From: Mixophyes australis
Taxonomy: Eukaryota; Chordata; Amphibia; Anura; Limnodynastidae
DNA: 64,000 nucleotides
Assembly: GCA_036250195.1 (NCBI GenBank)
Contig: JAVHZZ010000002.1
Location: forward strand, 366,183,124-366,247,123
Reading direction: 5' to 3'
The first letter of the stretch is position 1. Each line of letters opens with the position of its first letter. The translations under genes were made by a program, and so were the position numbers. Shown here piece after piece: positions 1 to 11,522 of the stretch. The notes beneath the pieces are model-generated. The model searched no databases. It was not told the origin of the DNA and saw only the letters and a list, made by a program, of their open reading frames with translations.

Positions 1-284
1 TGTTATTTTAGAATATTAAAAATATATATATATTGTCTGATGTGACCTTATATTGCTCATACACTGCAGTCTGTTCTTTATGTCTACGGAGAGCAAGTAC
101 TGTGCAGGCAGAGTGTACTTACACCCAGATTCAAACTGAAACGTATCTTGAGACCTGCTTGGATTTGAATACGGTAAGAACAACATTTAAGTTCTGTGCT
201 CTTATTTAAAAATAATTTGAATTAATTTTAATTTGAATCTGGCCCATAGTTACATATAAAACCAGTGCATTATTGAAAAATTAT
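1..284. other. AT-rich unique sequence, no gene seen
   Basis: No credible open frame, repeat end or RNA gene was recognised here. The stretch ends at the target duplication of the first palindromic MITE. Confidence 0.5.
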
Positions 285-287
285 TAA

Positions 288-462
288 GGGGTATATTTAC
301 TAAACTGCGTGTTTCAAAAAGTGGAGATGATGTCTATAGCAGCCAATCAGATTCTAGCTGTTATTTTGTAGAATGTACTAAATAAATGATAACTACAATC
401 TGATTGGTTGCTATAGGCAACATCTCCACTTTTTCAAACCCTCTGTTTAGTAAATATATTCC
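288..462. mobile_element. Palindromic MITE, PIF/Harbinger-like, copy 1
   Basis: The 175-bp unit is a near-perfect palindrome. Both ends read as a TATATTTACTAAAC-type terminal inverted repeat, and both arms carry the block TTGCTATAGGCAACATC or its complement. TAA lies directly outside each end (285-287 and 463-465), the 3-bp target duplication expected of PIF/Harbinger elements. Copies of the same length occur at 3156-3330 and 53811-53985. It has no coding capacity and would need a transposase supplied elsewhere. The superfamily is inferred from TSD size and palindromic form. Confidence 0.8.
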
Positions 463-465
463 TAA

Positions 466-1421
466 AAGTTTTCCTTTTGGAAATAATGCATTTGTCAGTT
501 GAAAAAACGTTTGCAAAAGACTGTGTGGAGGGAATTAAATGGATGTAGTGTTGACAAATTTATAGCTCCTATTAGCCTGTCTCATCTGCTTCCTAAAGCT
601 TTAAATAAATTAAGTGCTGTAATTATTAAAGGAGTTTTGAAACACACCGTAATGGAGGTAAAGTTGGACGAAAGCCTTAGTCTGGCTACCAATTCTCACT
701 ACTAATTTATACACAGTTTGTCAAGTTAAATAATATGAACTCATTTACATTTACATTACAAACTGTCTGGGGGATACGGACACTGTCTAAGCACATTTTC
801 TTCTAGGCTTTTTCCCCCATAAATTCACTTTTATGAAATCTGTTTAAAGGTAATTTGTTTTCTTATATATTGTAGATTGTGATTATGTGGCTTAAGTTCT
901 CTACTTTTGGTTCATTTTTATTTCATTTTTTTTGCTGTTTATGTTTATATTTTTTTAGTGTCAGCAGAAACATTGATTGCATTAAACAAAACACATAAAT
1001 GTACATAATATAATTTGTCACAATTATGTGCAGATACTGCTATGTTTATACCATTAATGCTCTCAGTGAAAGAGATTAAAGCCACAGGCACATAAGTAAG
1101 CAGTTTGTACACTAGCTGTTTAGTGCATGGGCCAAGTGAATGGATCCCTTTCAACTACCGGGGCCTATCAGGGCAGTTGAAAGGTAACGGCAGGCAAATG
1201 TCGATAGCAGCCATCTCTCAACCAAATTTACCAACATAATCAGATTGTTATCTATCATTAGTGATGTTTTGAGGTCACGCACACACTAGGGTAACGGACC
1301 AGTTGCCGGACATTGCGTATATATCCAGCATAAGAGATCAGCAGGTAACCTCTGCTAAATCACCCATTACCAAGCTTGTAATTACCTTGAATAATATATT
1401 TGAAGTAAGGGATCTACAGTA
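466..1421. other. AT-rich sequence, nothing recognised
   Basis: Only short spurious frames are present. The frame from 499 to 705 has no recognisable domain and does not look coding. Confidence 0.45.
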
Positions 1422-1571
1422 TGCCATTTATCATCATCATCATCATTTATATAGCACCAACACATTCCGTAGCGCTTTACAATTGGGGACAAACATAGTA
1501 AACTAATAAACAAACTGAGTAAAACAGACAAAGAGGTTAGAAGGCCCTGCTCGCAAGCTTACAATCTATGG
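1422..1571 (-). repeat. CR1/L2-type LINE (or SINE) 3' tail, antisense
   Basis: On the minus strand this reads as the common amphibian LINE/SINE tail: a line about total length and units, then an AGCGCTACGGAATGTG-like block, a 'gctatataaatgatgatgatg' ending and a short (GAT)n tract (1431-1446 on the plus strand as TCA repeats). Only the last ~150 bp of the parent element is present. It shares this tail with the SINEs at 5583 and 17964. Confidence 0.6.
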
Positions 1572-3002
1572 GATTTATTGATTTATTTGGGAATTCTTAC
1601 AAGTGACCAACAGAAAATACTCTAATGTTAAACTTAAAAAAAAAAATCTAAAGCTTTTTTATCGAACAATAATTGATAATCTAAGTAGTCACAAATCTTG
1701 TTTTAAAACTTGGTTTAGATTTACCTTTAAAGTACCTTTAGCTGCAATAACAACTATGCGCCTATATGGATAAGTAGCTATCAGGTTTGTACATCTGGGC
1801 ACCGCATGTTCGTCTATTCATCTTTGAAATATTGCTTGAGTTCAGTCAGGTTGGATGGGACCATTGGTGAACAGTGGGTTGACATTGGGTTGTGTTTGGG
1901 CCACTGTAGAACATAATTTGTCTTTAATTTAAGCCACTTCAACATGACTTTTGCTGTACATTTTGGGTCACAATAATGCTGGATTATAAATCTTCCTCCA
2001 AGTCCAAAATCTCTTGTAGACTGCAGTGCATAAATGGTGTAGAAGTTATTGTCAAATGGAAACATCAGGTCATGACCTGATTGGTTCTTGAAGTGATCAT
2101 GGTGATCATAAAATGATCTGAAGTAAGGAGCGTGAATTGATCTTGGGATGGCATGAATTGACTCGGAGGGGGCGTAAATTTCACACTGTGCAGGGGTCTC
2201 CTAACTTGCTGAGGAAGCGGTCTACCCTTGGTATCATAGTCCCATCAAGTAAAGGTGTGTCCTGCACAGTGAAAGGCATCCCCTGATCATTTTGAATTAG
2301 AGATGTTGCTGCTAGGTTATGCCACGTGAAGCCACCTCCAATTTATTCAGGATAATTTATTATAAAAAAGAACTGATACAGCGCTCTTACTCTTTTCAGC
2401 AGTTCAACGAACTACCAAATAACCAAATGCCAGTTACAAAATCATTAAAAATAATTCTTTAGTACGGGAATACTTTCAGCGCTAGAGAGTTCTTTCAAGC
2501 AAAACCAAAAGAATGCGTAGGAAAATCAAAATACAAAAATAAGTGCAGATGAACAATAAATGGTATACATATTTTGGTGAAGTATTATCTGGCAAGAGTC
2601 TTCTCTTTATCCTCCAACATGAGAGAAAATGGAGGATATTAACTAAGCTATATTCACAAGTGATCGTATTGCATTGTCCTATCTGTACTGAACCTTATTT
2701 CAAGCCATGCCAGCTTTCCCGAGAATCGGAGCTTCACCTGCAGAAAGTTTCACTGTTAAAATTGTGTGCTAAGCAGCTGTTGGCTTTATTTAAAAAAAAC
2801 AGTCAACCCATATATACAGTTTTGTTTTAAGAATTACTTTAAAGATGACTGTATTTAACATATAATATCTAGAGACTGTTTTGCAACTCTGGATTTGGGA
2901 ATTCTATGGATATTTGACAGGAGCATTTTCATGGAGCAAACTAATTGCTTGCACCCACTATGCATTTTTGTGGGCTAGGAGTATTTAATACAGTGTCAGC
3001 AG
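1572..3002. other. Degraded repeat-like sequence, unassigned
   Basis: About 1740-2065 reads like the antisense remnant of an old DNA transposon, but I could not assign a family. Around 2350-2540 the sequence resembles the PLE-like stretch at 59050-59830, with a 'gcgctc' block followed by A/T-rich text. No gene is supported. The 95-codon frame at 2543-2830 has no domain. Confidence 0.3.
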
Positions 3003-3494
3003 GCTGGCACAGTGGTTAGCTTACCTGTCTCACAATGTTGGGGTCATGTGCGCCCCTATTTGTTTGGATTTACATTGCCCCCAGGGTTTCTCTGGACGCT
3101 CCAGTTAACTCCTGCAGTCCAAAAAGCACTGGTATGTTAATTGTCTGCTGACTAAGGGCTAGATTTACTAAGCTGCGGGTTTGAAAAAGTGGGGATGTTG
3201 CCTATAGCAACCAATCAGATTCTAGCTGTCATTTTGTAGAAGGTACTAAATAAATGACAGCTAGAATCTGATTGGTTGCTATAGGCAACATCTCCACTTT
3301 TTCAAACCCGCAGCTTAGTAAATCTAGCTCTAAGTGTGTTTGTGTAATAGGGAATTTAGATTATACACTCCAACAGGACAGGGACTGATGTGGATGATTA
3401 AATATTCTCAGCATAGGGTCTTTAATGCATAATATAGTGGTGCTATGTAAGTAAATTCATATAATAATGTTAATAATAATAATAATAATAATAA
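3003..3494 (+). mobile_element. V-SINE-like element, diverged, split by a MITE
   Basis: The head (3003-3050) matches the tRNA-derived start of the better copies at 5583 and 17964, with GGC..CACAGTGGTTAGC. The central V-type core follows in damaged form, and after the MITE at 3156-3330 the tail resumes with GGGAATTTAGATTATACACTCC, a 'ggtgctatgtaa' tail and an (AAT)n tract. The SINE is therefore older than the MITE. It is not a functional tRNA gene. Confidence 0.75.
3156..3330. mobile_element. Palindromic MITE, PIF/Harbinger-like, copy 2
   Basis: This is the best-preserved copy: 175 bp, almost a perfect palindrome, with termini GGGCTAGATTTACTAAGC and the complement. TAA flanks both ends (3153-3155 and 3331-3333). 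It sits inside the SINE at 3003-3494. As RNA or single-stranded DNA it would fold into one long hairpin. Confidence 0.88.
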
Positions 3495-5582
3495 CATAAT
3501 AACATGGTGCTTGTGTTTACTGTCCATCTTTGCATATGTACATTAATGCATACACATTAATAGGTTTGGAAGGAAGTATATTGCTAGACATATCCCTTTT
3601 TATGGCTTGGCCACAGTCCCACAAGCTGAGATTTCAGGTGTTCATATTGAAAATGCACTAACCATCTGTGGGGCCATCCATTGACAGGTGTAAATATTGT
3701 GAAAACAAATGAAACACACAGATGTATTTCAATATATTAAATATGAAAACTCTGAATACAACTAATTACACCAGGATTTATTTAGGTGTATCTTAGCAAA
3801 AAAGTTATATGTGTTAGCATTTTTTATTTTTAACATTGCAGAGTATTTTCTGTGGTAAAAATCTACATATAAATCCAATTTGATTCAATGTTGTAAGAAA
3901 AAAAAAGAAAAAAGAGAAAATGCTAAAGGAAGTGAATGCTTTTTACAGCCAGTGTATATCTCAGAATGACTCTGAAAAGAGATTCAAATGGTTCCAATTC
4001 AGAAATAACATGCAGTCTGTTTCCAGTGCATTGATTTTTGTGTAAACTATTTTTATTGAAGTCGATGCGTTTCAGAGAACAAAGCCAGAAAGTTTTGCAA
4101 AATGTATCCATTTTACCCAAACTTATCATTTTTAACATTTCTGTAAAAAGAAAACATTAAAGTGGGGGAATACTGAAAAGGAGTGACAAGGGAAATAAGG
4201 GAAGGGAAGAGAGATAGGAAAGGGTGTCCCGCTAGCAAAAATGGTTAGGTCTTAATAAAGTACCTTTTATAATTGTCTGATTCTTTAAAACTGAGCCAAC
4301 AAAACCAGGTAGTGATGAACTGTGCATCACTGTATAGTGCAGCCAGTGAGATATCCTCCATTGACATGTGGAACTTTATGTAACCAATCCATAATCAATG
4401 GGAGGACACTAGATTCCCAATTTGACTGGGATAACCTCTTTACCCACATTGTTGAAATCCCAAAGGAGGGATTTCTTGTATGAAGAAATTGTGACCTTAA
4501 TCATATTAAGAATCCAGAAATCAATGCCCTTCAACACCTCCTCACATAGTATCTCCTTAGACATGCTAAACAACTCTCTCTAAAATAATTGGAGTTTCAA
4601 ATATCTCCTCCAGATATACTAGGAATCGCCTATCAAATTACCACAGCACCAACATTTATCTGACAGTCCGGCTAATATCCAACTAAGGACCCTGGAGTAT
4701 CTGTACCATCTAGCTACAACCTTATACACAGTGTCCAAGACTGACACGCTACTTGACGATGCTTGGGTAAACTAAAAAATCTATTTCCACTGTACGGCAA
4801 CAAGTTGCATCTGAATATCTCGCTCCCATGCTTAGGTAAATCTAGGAGGAAAAGGCCATAGGTCACCTACAAGGAGCTTATAAATTGAAGAGTATGAGTC
4901 AGTTCCCGCAGGATGGTACAGAGAAGTTGATACGAAGTTAGTTCTCTACCCAGAAATTTGTTTCCAATGCGCTTAACAGTGGACTAACGGAATGCAAATA
5001 AACTGACAATCGGGAATTTTTGTGAAAACTGATTCACATGTAACTCTATAAAAAAAAATGTATGTGAGGCACAGCAAATAGCCAGGTATTCGTTTTCCAT
5101 TTGTCAGTTGCATTAGAAAAAATACCATTAGAAACTGATTGGTCACTATGTCTTACAGCACTTTTTTGGACCAACCTTCCCAAAATTTCCAAATGGAAAG
5201 TGGGAGAAATTAGGTAATGCTGACATCAACCCAAACCATGTCCTGATCAACTCATGACATGCTCATTTCTAGCTAGGATATTCCACTTTTCTGGTCCCTA
5301 CTGTATTGAATATCAATTATTGCTCTGCAAGCATAAGAGCAGCTCTCCTACTATATATGTAAATATTTGTGAAAACAACATTAAGTATGTCATATATCTT
5401 TGCTAGTATACAGGCCACCAACTGTTAAACACTCATACCAAACACCCTACTTCAGCAATACTAAATTTGAACTACACACATACAAGCTTTGATTTAATTT
5501 TTCCTATTGTCTTATACCCATACATGTAAAATAGTTTATTTAACACTTATTCTGTCCAAGTTTTGATTGCAACTATTGTGTG
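3495..5582. other. Unassigned sequence, possibly antisense LINE 3' region
   Basis: From about 4030 ('actatttttattgaagtcg') to about 5000 the text resembles the reverse complement of a LINE 3' end, but no reverse-transcriptase motif can be read on either strand. The rest is AT-rich with no open frame worth calling. Confidence 0.25.
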
Positions 5583-5915
5583 GAGCACAGTGGCCTAGTG
5601 GTTAGCACTTCTGCCTCACAGCATTGGAGTCAAGAGTTTGATTCCTGACCATGGCCTTACCTGTGTGGAGTTTGTATGTTCTCCCTGTGCTTGCGTGGGT
5701 TTCCTCCGGGTGCTCCAGTTTCCTCCCGCACTCCAAAAACATACTAGAAGGTTGATTGGCTGCTATAAAAAAAAATTGATCTTAGTTTCTCTCTGTGTGT
5801 GTCTGTGTTAGGGAATTTAGACTGTAAGCTCCAATGGGGCAGGGACTGATGTGAATGAGTTCTCTGTACAGCGCTGCAGAATTAGTGGCGCTATATAAAT
5901 AACTGATGATAATGT
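5583..5915 (+). mobile_element. V-SINE, near full length
   Basis: The order is a tRNA-like head with GCACAGTGGCCTAGTGGTT (box A-like) and AGTTTGATTCCTGACC (box B-like), then the V-SINE core (TGTTCTCCCTGTGCTTGCG, TTTCCTCCGGGTGCTCC), then a LINE-derived tail ending in 'ggcgctatataaataa'. Such elements are copied by a partner LINE of the CR1/L2 kind that recognises the shared tail. It is not a tRNA gene. Confidence 0.85.
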
Positions 5916-5921
5916 TTGTGT

Positions 5922-7232
5922 ATACTCTATCCTTATATATCCACTACCACATAATTTTAATACCAAATTCTGAAATATCTATTTAATCCACCTAATAAGT
6001 CTTAATTTAATACACCTCACTTTATTCTTTTATGTGTCGCGTATTCATAACTCTTTATTTTGCAATGTTGGTCTCAAACAACATGAATTTTGCATTACTT
6101 TTATGTAATAATGTTTAAATTTGTATCCTTTCCCTTGGCAGCTCTCAAACAACATCTAAGCGTGTGTTGACAGTAGTCAGTTGTTTCAGAAGTTCCAAAA
6201 CACTAGATGGTGTATGGAAACAGTGCACCTAGAAATGTTTCCATTGAAATTTTCAATTCTTGCCAAATAAAGAGATAAAATACATATAATGTAATCCTCC
6301 TGTATCTTTCCACTCATTAAAATCATTAAAAACATTTTAACCACCTGCCAAGCTCATACCATCTATCCCATCTTTGGATCTTCATTCTCTTACTATACAA
6401 GCACAATAAATTTGATCACATGCACTCATTATCCCAAACCATTACATTTAGATCAAATGGAAATATAGAAGTAGCGGTATGAAAATTTAGAAGTGGCGGT
6501 AAGGGGGACAAAGTCCGCTATACCTCTCTATCTTAGGCAATCTTTTCTTCACTCCCAATAGATTTTGTATGATATAAGTAATTTTTTTTTTCAAATATGG
6601 TTTTTCATATGTCTACAAGCTTTGATTACTTCATCTTTGTTTGAAACTGTAAATATGTATTTAATGAGTTGTGATATGGTTTGATATGGATTGTAATTTG
6701 CTTATTTGGTGTAGGCACCCTTATTTGATTTTATGTTACGCTTTTATCATATTTATTATGGATTTATGCTGGACTTTTACGGGGCATTAACCCCTGTTAT
6801 ATATGGCTTTTAAGATCTTCTATGTTGGGTGCTACACTTTGTTTGTATTAGGTTGCAAGTTTAAATAAAATAATATGAGCAGAAGTGCCACCTTATACAC
6901 TCCACTTCGCCCACTGTTTAGATCCAATTCTATCCTTTTATATATACTTAAAATATTCCATTCCTAGTTATAACCTTACATTTTCACTTCTTATCTCTAT
7001 TCTTTCCAATTTCATACTTAATCAATTTCTTTCTCCAGACAAACAAGTCTTATTTAGACCACATACAGCCAACAATCACTCCATGGAGCATTCCACAATA
7101 AGATCAGACTAATAATCATCTATTTACTCCTTACACTAGATGGAAGACCACCATATTTGAAGTCCTCACCACATTTCAAATAATTTATGGCATAGGTGAA
7201 TCCTGCTACATTATTACAGGTCTCATCTGAAC
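5922..7232. other. AT-rich sequence, repeat-like in part
   Basis: About 6560-6880 has text resembling the PLE-like insert at 10379-11124 when that is read on the minus strand ('ggtgtaggcaccctta', 'ggggcattaacccctg'), so it may be another remnant of that family. No gene is supported. Confidence 0.3.
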
Positions 7233-7544
7233 ATCTAGGACAGGGATGGTAAACCTTTTCATTTTGGATTGCCGCATTAAATTAATTTATCAAATAAAGA
7301 GGCATTTTCATGTCTGCATTTATTTTGTCTGCCTTGTATGTACTTGTTTTATATATTCCTGTTTTCCCTACTGTACGGCGCTGCAGAGCAATGTGGTGCC
7401 TTACAAATCTATGATAATAACAATAATTCAAGAAACTTCAAATACATATACTTAAAATGTACATTATTTTGTAAAAATCTAACTACTATGTACTTATTAG
7501 CTTCAAAAAAATTAAAACAATTTGTTAATTCTAAAGTTAACTAA

Positions 7545-7912
7545 TCTTCTAATGACTTTGGTTTTTTCTGCTCTCTGTTGGAATGCATTTGAATACTTGG
7601 GCGAGAAATGGAGATCCACAGTTTCAGCTGATCCTCTAGATGATCTTAAGTTCGTCTTGATTTGGGTTAGGTAGGAGAATGTGGATTCACAGCAATAAGT
7701 GGTTAAGAAGCAAGTAAGTATTTTTCAGGCATGTTGCCGAAGGCTTGGGTATTCTACTTCATTTTTCCATATTTCAACTGGATCTTTCTTAACATCAAAT
7801 AATGACTTCAGAATGTCATCTACTGAGAGCTCAATCAATTCCATCTGTAGTTCTTTATGTGCTTGGGTGACATCAACTAGGTAAGGCTGAAATGATAATT
7901 TGAGTGTGATGC
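7545..7912 (-). pseudogene. hAT-1 transposase, C-terminal part
   Basis: Minus-strand reading gives a helical stretch (VDVTQAHKELQMELIELSVD, about 7810-7870) followed, with frameshifts, by STFSYLTQIKTNLRSS near 7640-7690. This last run resembles the C-terminal hAT dimerisation block (E/STFS..n.iKs..R) of GTF2IRD2-like proteins. It continues the transposase whose front half lies at 11870-13245. The break is the retroelement that starts with TGTAAGATG at 7913. No intact product is possible. Confidence 0.65.
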
Positions 7913-8007
7913 TGTAAGATGCTATCCCAGTGCTCTCCGATCCGCATAGGAACAAGCCACTGTTCTGCAGGAAGTCGAGTCTGGTTGCTTAGCAGCCAGA
8001 CGCAACA
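7913..8007 (+). mobile_element. 5' fragment of a long chromovirus LTR
   Basis: This stretch aligns base for base, with divergence, to the start of the LTR at 8315. Both begin TGTNAG, and both have CTGCAGGAAGTCGNGTCTGG and a following CAGNCAGAC-like run. It breaks off at about 8007 where coding sequence of pol begins, so the internal part of the element is deleted. It marks the left edge of the retroelement within hAT-1. Confidence 0.6.
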
Positions 8008-8269
8008 GGTAACTGTCAAACTCCGGTTACCTGCTTCACTCAAGATCCATAACACCTTTCATGTTCCAGTAATCCTCAATGAATTTGTTCATCGGCCTTC
8101 TCGCCCCTCTCTGGCTCACTCTACTTCGAGCAAAGAATTTGAGATCAGCCATATTCTGGATTTCCGCAGCTCTTGGGGAAAGCAACAATTTTTGGCTCAC
8201 TGTAAAGGATATGGTCCTGAGGAGAGATCATGGGTAGACAAAAAGACCTTCATGCACAACTTTTATTGA
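8008..8269 (+). pseudogene. pol: Chromovirus pol C-terminus with chromodomain (fragment)
   Basis: The frame ending at the TGA of 8267-8269 encodes LPASLKIHNTFHVPVI, the usual end of the integrase C-terminal region. About 35 residues later comes the chromodomain (EFEISHILDFRSSWGKQQF, then GYGPEERSWV). The same order is found at the end of the intact pol at 43686-47159. Everything upstream (protease, RT, RNase H, integrase core) is missing. A G-rich polypurine tract (8301-8311) and the LTR follow directly. Confidence 0.8.
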
Positions 8270-8889
8270 ACAGATTTCTCAAGACTTATTCTCAACCCCA
8301 GAGGAGGGGGGTACTGTTAGGCGCTGTCCCTGTGTTCTCCTGTCCGCAGAGAGATGGGTACCCAGCCTGCAGGAAGTCGGGTCTGGTCGCTATGCAACCA
8401 GACCAATCAGGTTCGGCCGCCTGGCAGCTGCTTCTGCCCATGCTCGCCCCATTGCCAAGCAATGGGACGATAATCTGACAGCCGATGGTGGCAGCAGACT
8501 TCACCGCCGCCGGCGTTTCCGATTTCTTTGCCTTTATATAAGGAGACTCTGGCACCCTATTGTTGTTAGTTCTCCTAGCTCCAGGCGTTCATGTGTGTCA
8601 CTCACCAGACTGTGAGTGCTTCTTCCCGTATGTTTAGGAACCGTGGCCGTCCACCATCCTGAGGGTCTGCGCATGCGCAGCCCTTTCAAAACCTTCAGTA
8701 CCTGTTCCTTTAACTTAATTGGCTGATCAGGCAACACTCCCTATTTAAAGCACCTGCTGTCCATACCTCATGGCCTGATCTTGGAGTCTCATTCCCCATG
8801 AGCCTCTGAAGGTGTTCCTGTGTTTCCTCGTGTATTCAGCGCTGCTGATTCCTGTGGTTTCCAGACCACTTCTACTCCTGTGGTTTCCA

Positions 8890-9200
8890 GACCACTTCAA
8901 CTCTCCTGTGTTTCATCGTGACTGTTAGCTGATTCCTATCCGCTGCCTCCGTGCACTACAGTCTTCAGACCACTTCAACTCTCCTGTGTTTCATCGTGAC
9001 TGTTAGCTGATTCCTATCCGCTGCCTCCGTGCACTACAGTCTTCAGACCACTTCAACTCTCCTGTGTTTCATCGTGACTGTTAGCTGATTCCTATCCGCT
9101 GCCTCCGTGCACTACAGTCCTCAGACCACTCCAACCCTCCTGTGTTTCATCGTGACTGTTTGGCTGATTCCTATCTGCTGCCTCCGTGCGCTTCAGTCTT
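8890..9200 (+). repeat. 78-bp tandem repeat, about four units, inside the LTR
   Basis: The phrase CAGACCACTTCAACTCTCC recurs at about 8890, 8967, 9045 and (variant) 9122. Each copy is followed by TGTTTCATCGTGACTGTTAG and CTGCCTCCGTGCACTACAG. The first three are nearly identical and the fourth has several changes. Degenerate units with GTGTTTC and CTATCCGCT continue to about 9450. Confidence 0.85.
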
Positions 9201-9960
9201 CAGCTCATCTCAACTCTCCCGTGTTTCCTCGAGACTGCTACAACTGATCCCTATCCGCTGCTCTCCGTGCTCAACAGTTCCAGCTCAGCTCTGCTCTCCC
9301 GTGTTTCATCGTGGCTGCACCTGCTGGTTGCTATCCGCTACCTCCGTGTACCTGCAGAGTCCTGCTGGCTGCTACTCCTCAGTTCTACTCGTGTCTACAG
9401 CAGCTGATCCGCTCTCCGTGCTTCTCAGTGTTCCTGCTGGTCTCTACTCGCCAGTCTGCATCGGATCTGCGCCTCACTGCTTTCATCTCGTCTAGACCAT
9501 CGCTACTCTTCAGGGTCCTCCGGGAGTCCAGTTCTACATACTACTGCTTCCTGAGTATTTGTTCCCCTGCTGGTCTACCTACCTGTGCGCTGCACCTACT
9601 TGATTATCGCTTCACCCTCTAGGGACTTCGCATCCTGCCGGCCTCCAGCCGTTCAGGTATCTCTGCCCTCCTGTCTGACAGCCTGCTCCTGAACCACGGT
9701 ATGCATACTTCTCATTGACTGTGCTGGTGTATTGCATATCTTGCTGGACTGAGTTGTTCTCCTCTGGAGCTTACTATCCGCTGAGACTTTCGCCATCATT
9801 GACTGTGTTATCTTTTGCTCGGATAGTTTCTATGACTTTATATTACTGCAGTGCTGTTCAGTCATTACTATATTGTGCATGTCATTGTGGATCAAGTTCA
9901 ATGTGCCTGTGTATCCTCTGTATTGCAGTCTCTCCCCGTGCTCCCCCTCACATATATATT

Positions 9961-10220
9961 CAGTGGTACAACTTGCTAGAGGCAGACCACTGATCCCTGT
10001 TTCCTGTGTCACCTGTTCCAGTATCCTCTCACATAGCAGTGGTACAACTTGCTAACGCAGACCACTGACTCCCCGGATACCTCCACTTGGATTCCATTCC
10101 TTCACCCAGACAGTGGTATAACTTGCTAACCGCAGACCGCTGACTCTCATCACCTCCTCGTTTCTGTTGGACATTCCTCCTCACTATAGCAGTGGTACAA
10201 CTTGCTACCGCAGACCACTG
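9961..10220 (+). repeat. Hairpin tandem array in the LTR, four units
   Basis: Each unit has a 7-bp inverted repeat: CAGTGGT, then a constant ACAACTTGCTA-type loop, then ACCACTG. Left arms start at 9961, 10037, 10111 and 10190, so spacing is 76, 74 and 79 bp. The third unit has CAGTGGT facing ACCGCTG (a T-G wobble), and its duplicate at 11196 has CAGCGGT facing ACCGCTG. Paired changes like these suggest selection on structure. The function is unknown. Confidence 0.75.
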
Positions 10221-10378
10221 ACTACCCTCACGTGTCCTTTGTCCATTCAGTTCCTCGTGTATTACTACATATATATTACCAGTGCTGCTAGTCATAGACT
10301 TTCCTGAGCATCTCTATCATCTGCTGTCTCCTGTTCCGTGATCACCCTGCTACCAGAGTACCATATTACCACCTATAC
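10040..10378 (+). repeat. 339-bp direct duplication, left copy
   Basis: This copy matches 11125-11463 over its full length. I saw only one difference, the T/C at 10114 against 11199. The two copies enclose 746 bp of unrelated DNA. Confidence 0.9.
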
Positions 10379-11124
10379 AACAAATCAAAAAATGACTAAG
10401 TCCACGGCGCAAAACAGTATATCAAATCCGAAAGGCAGCCTGTAGCAAACTATATAGGAAACACCAATCCCTATCAAATATATATATACACACAGCAAAT
10501 TTGCAAACAGGCGCCAATCATCTGTAAGTTCACCAAAATATATAAAATCAAAAAAGTCCAGAAAAAATATATATAAATGTAGAGGAAGTCCTATGTTCCA
10601 AAAGGCACAGTTATGGAATCTTCTGATCAAGTTGAGTGTTCCAATATTCCTCATAAGTCATACATGCAAAAGAGAAGGAAAAAAAAAACATAGTGCAATC
10701 CACATATATATAGAGAATGTAAATGGAGGAGAAAAATCCCTATGTACTCCGTGCAATAGTAGATAAACGGGAACACCTCACGTGATGATGGGTTAAACTT
10801 AACCCCTCAGGGTTGCGCACTCACCAAATAGTATAATAAAAACAAGCCTGTACATAAGATGCAACTCCCCAGGCTCGTCGGTCCTCCAATCCACAATATC
10901 ACTCGACAATACCGGACAGACAGCGCGGTCAAATTATGCCCAAGATGTAGCTCCCCACAAACATCGATCCAACAATGCAGAGCTTCCTTCAATTAAATCG
11001 AACTCCAAAAAAGGAAAAATGCTCCATAGTGTGACAACATATGGGTAATTTATTACAAACAATTACAAATGAACAAACAAATAAAACGTCAGGCGGAACC
11101 TGATCAGTAGGGATAGATGGACCC
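10379..11124 (-). mobile_element. 746-bp insert between direct duplicates, possibly Penelope-like
   Basis: This A-rich sequence is absent from the sister LTR at 26.8 kb. On the minus strand it reads in the style of Penelope/Neptune-like amphibian repeats, with a 'ttggcgcctgtttgc' block. It carries no RT or GIY-YIG domain. I could not find the hammerhead core that marks many PLE ends, so the family is a guess. Confidence 0.4.
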
Positions 11125-11463
11125 TGGTACAACTTGCTAACGCAGACCACTGACTCCCCGGATACCTCCACTTGGATTCCATTCCTTCACCCAGACAGCG
11201 GTATAACTTGCTAACCGCAGACCGCTGACTCTCATCACCTCCTCGTTTCTGTTGGACATTCCTCCTCACTATAGCAGTGGTACAACTTGCTACCGCAGAC
11301 CACTGACTACCCTCACGTGTCCTTTGTCCATTCAGTTCCTCGTGTATTACTACATATATATTACCAGTGCTGCTAGTCATAGACTTTCCTGAGCATCTCT
11401 ATCATCTGCTGTCTCCTGTTCCGTGATCACCCTGCTACCAGAGTACCATATTACCACCTATAC
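11125..11463 (+). repeat. 339-bp direct duplication, right copy
   Basis: This is the second copy of 10040-10378. It starts inside the second hairpin unit, carries hairpins with arms at 11196/11221 and about 11275, and then runs on into the LTR end. Confidence 0.9.
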
Positions 11464-11522
11464 TGCTCTGGTAAGCTTATCACCTGGTGATCCCTGGGTA
11501 AAGACTCCTAGTGCCCGTGACA

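Larger units (their letters stand above)
8315..11522 (+). mobile_element. Very long chromovirus 3' LTR with internal repeats
   Basis: The LTR begins TGTTAGGCGC right after the polypurine tract and ends CCCGTGACA at 11522. The end point is supported because a second copy of the family, ending at 26894, stops matching at the same GTGACA. Removing the 746-bp insert and one 339-bp duplicate leaves about 2.1 kb, which is long for an LTR. It contains a 78-bp tandem repeat (8890-9200), C/T-rich degenerate repeats to about 9700, and the hairpin array (9961-10220). Confidence 0.7.
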
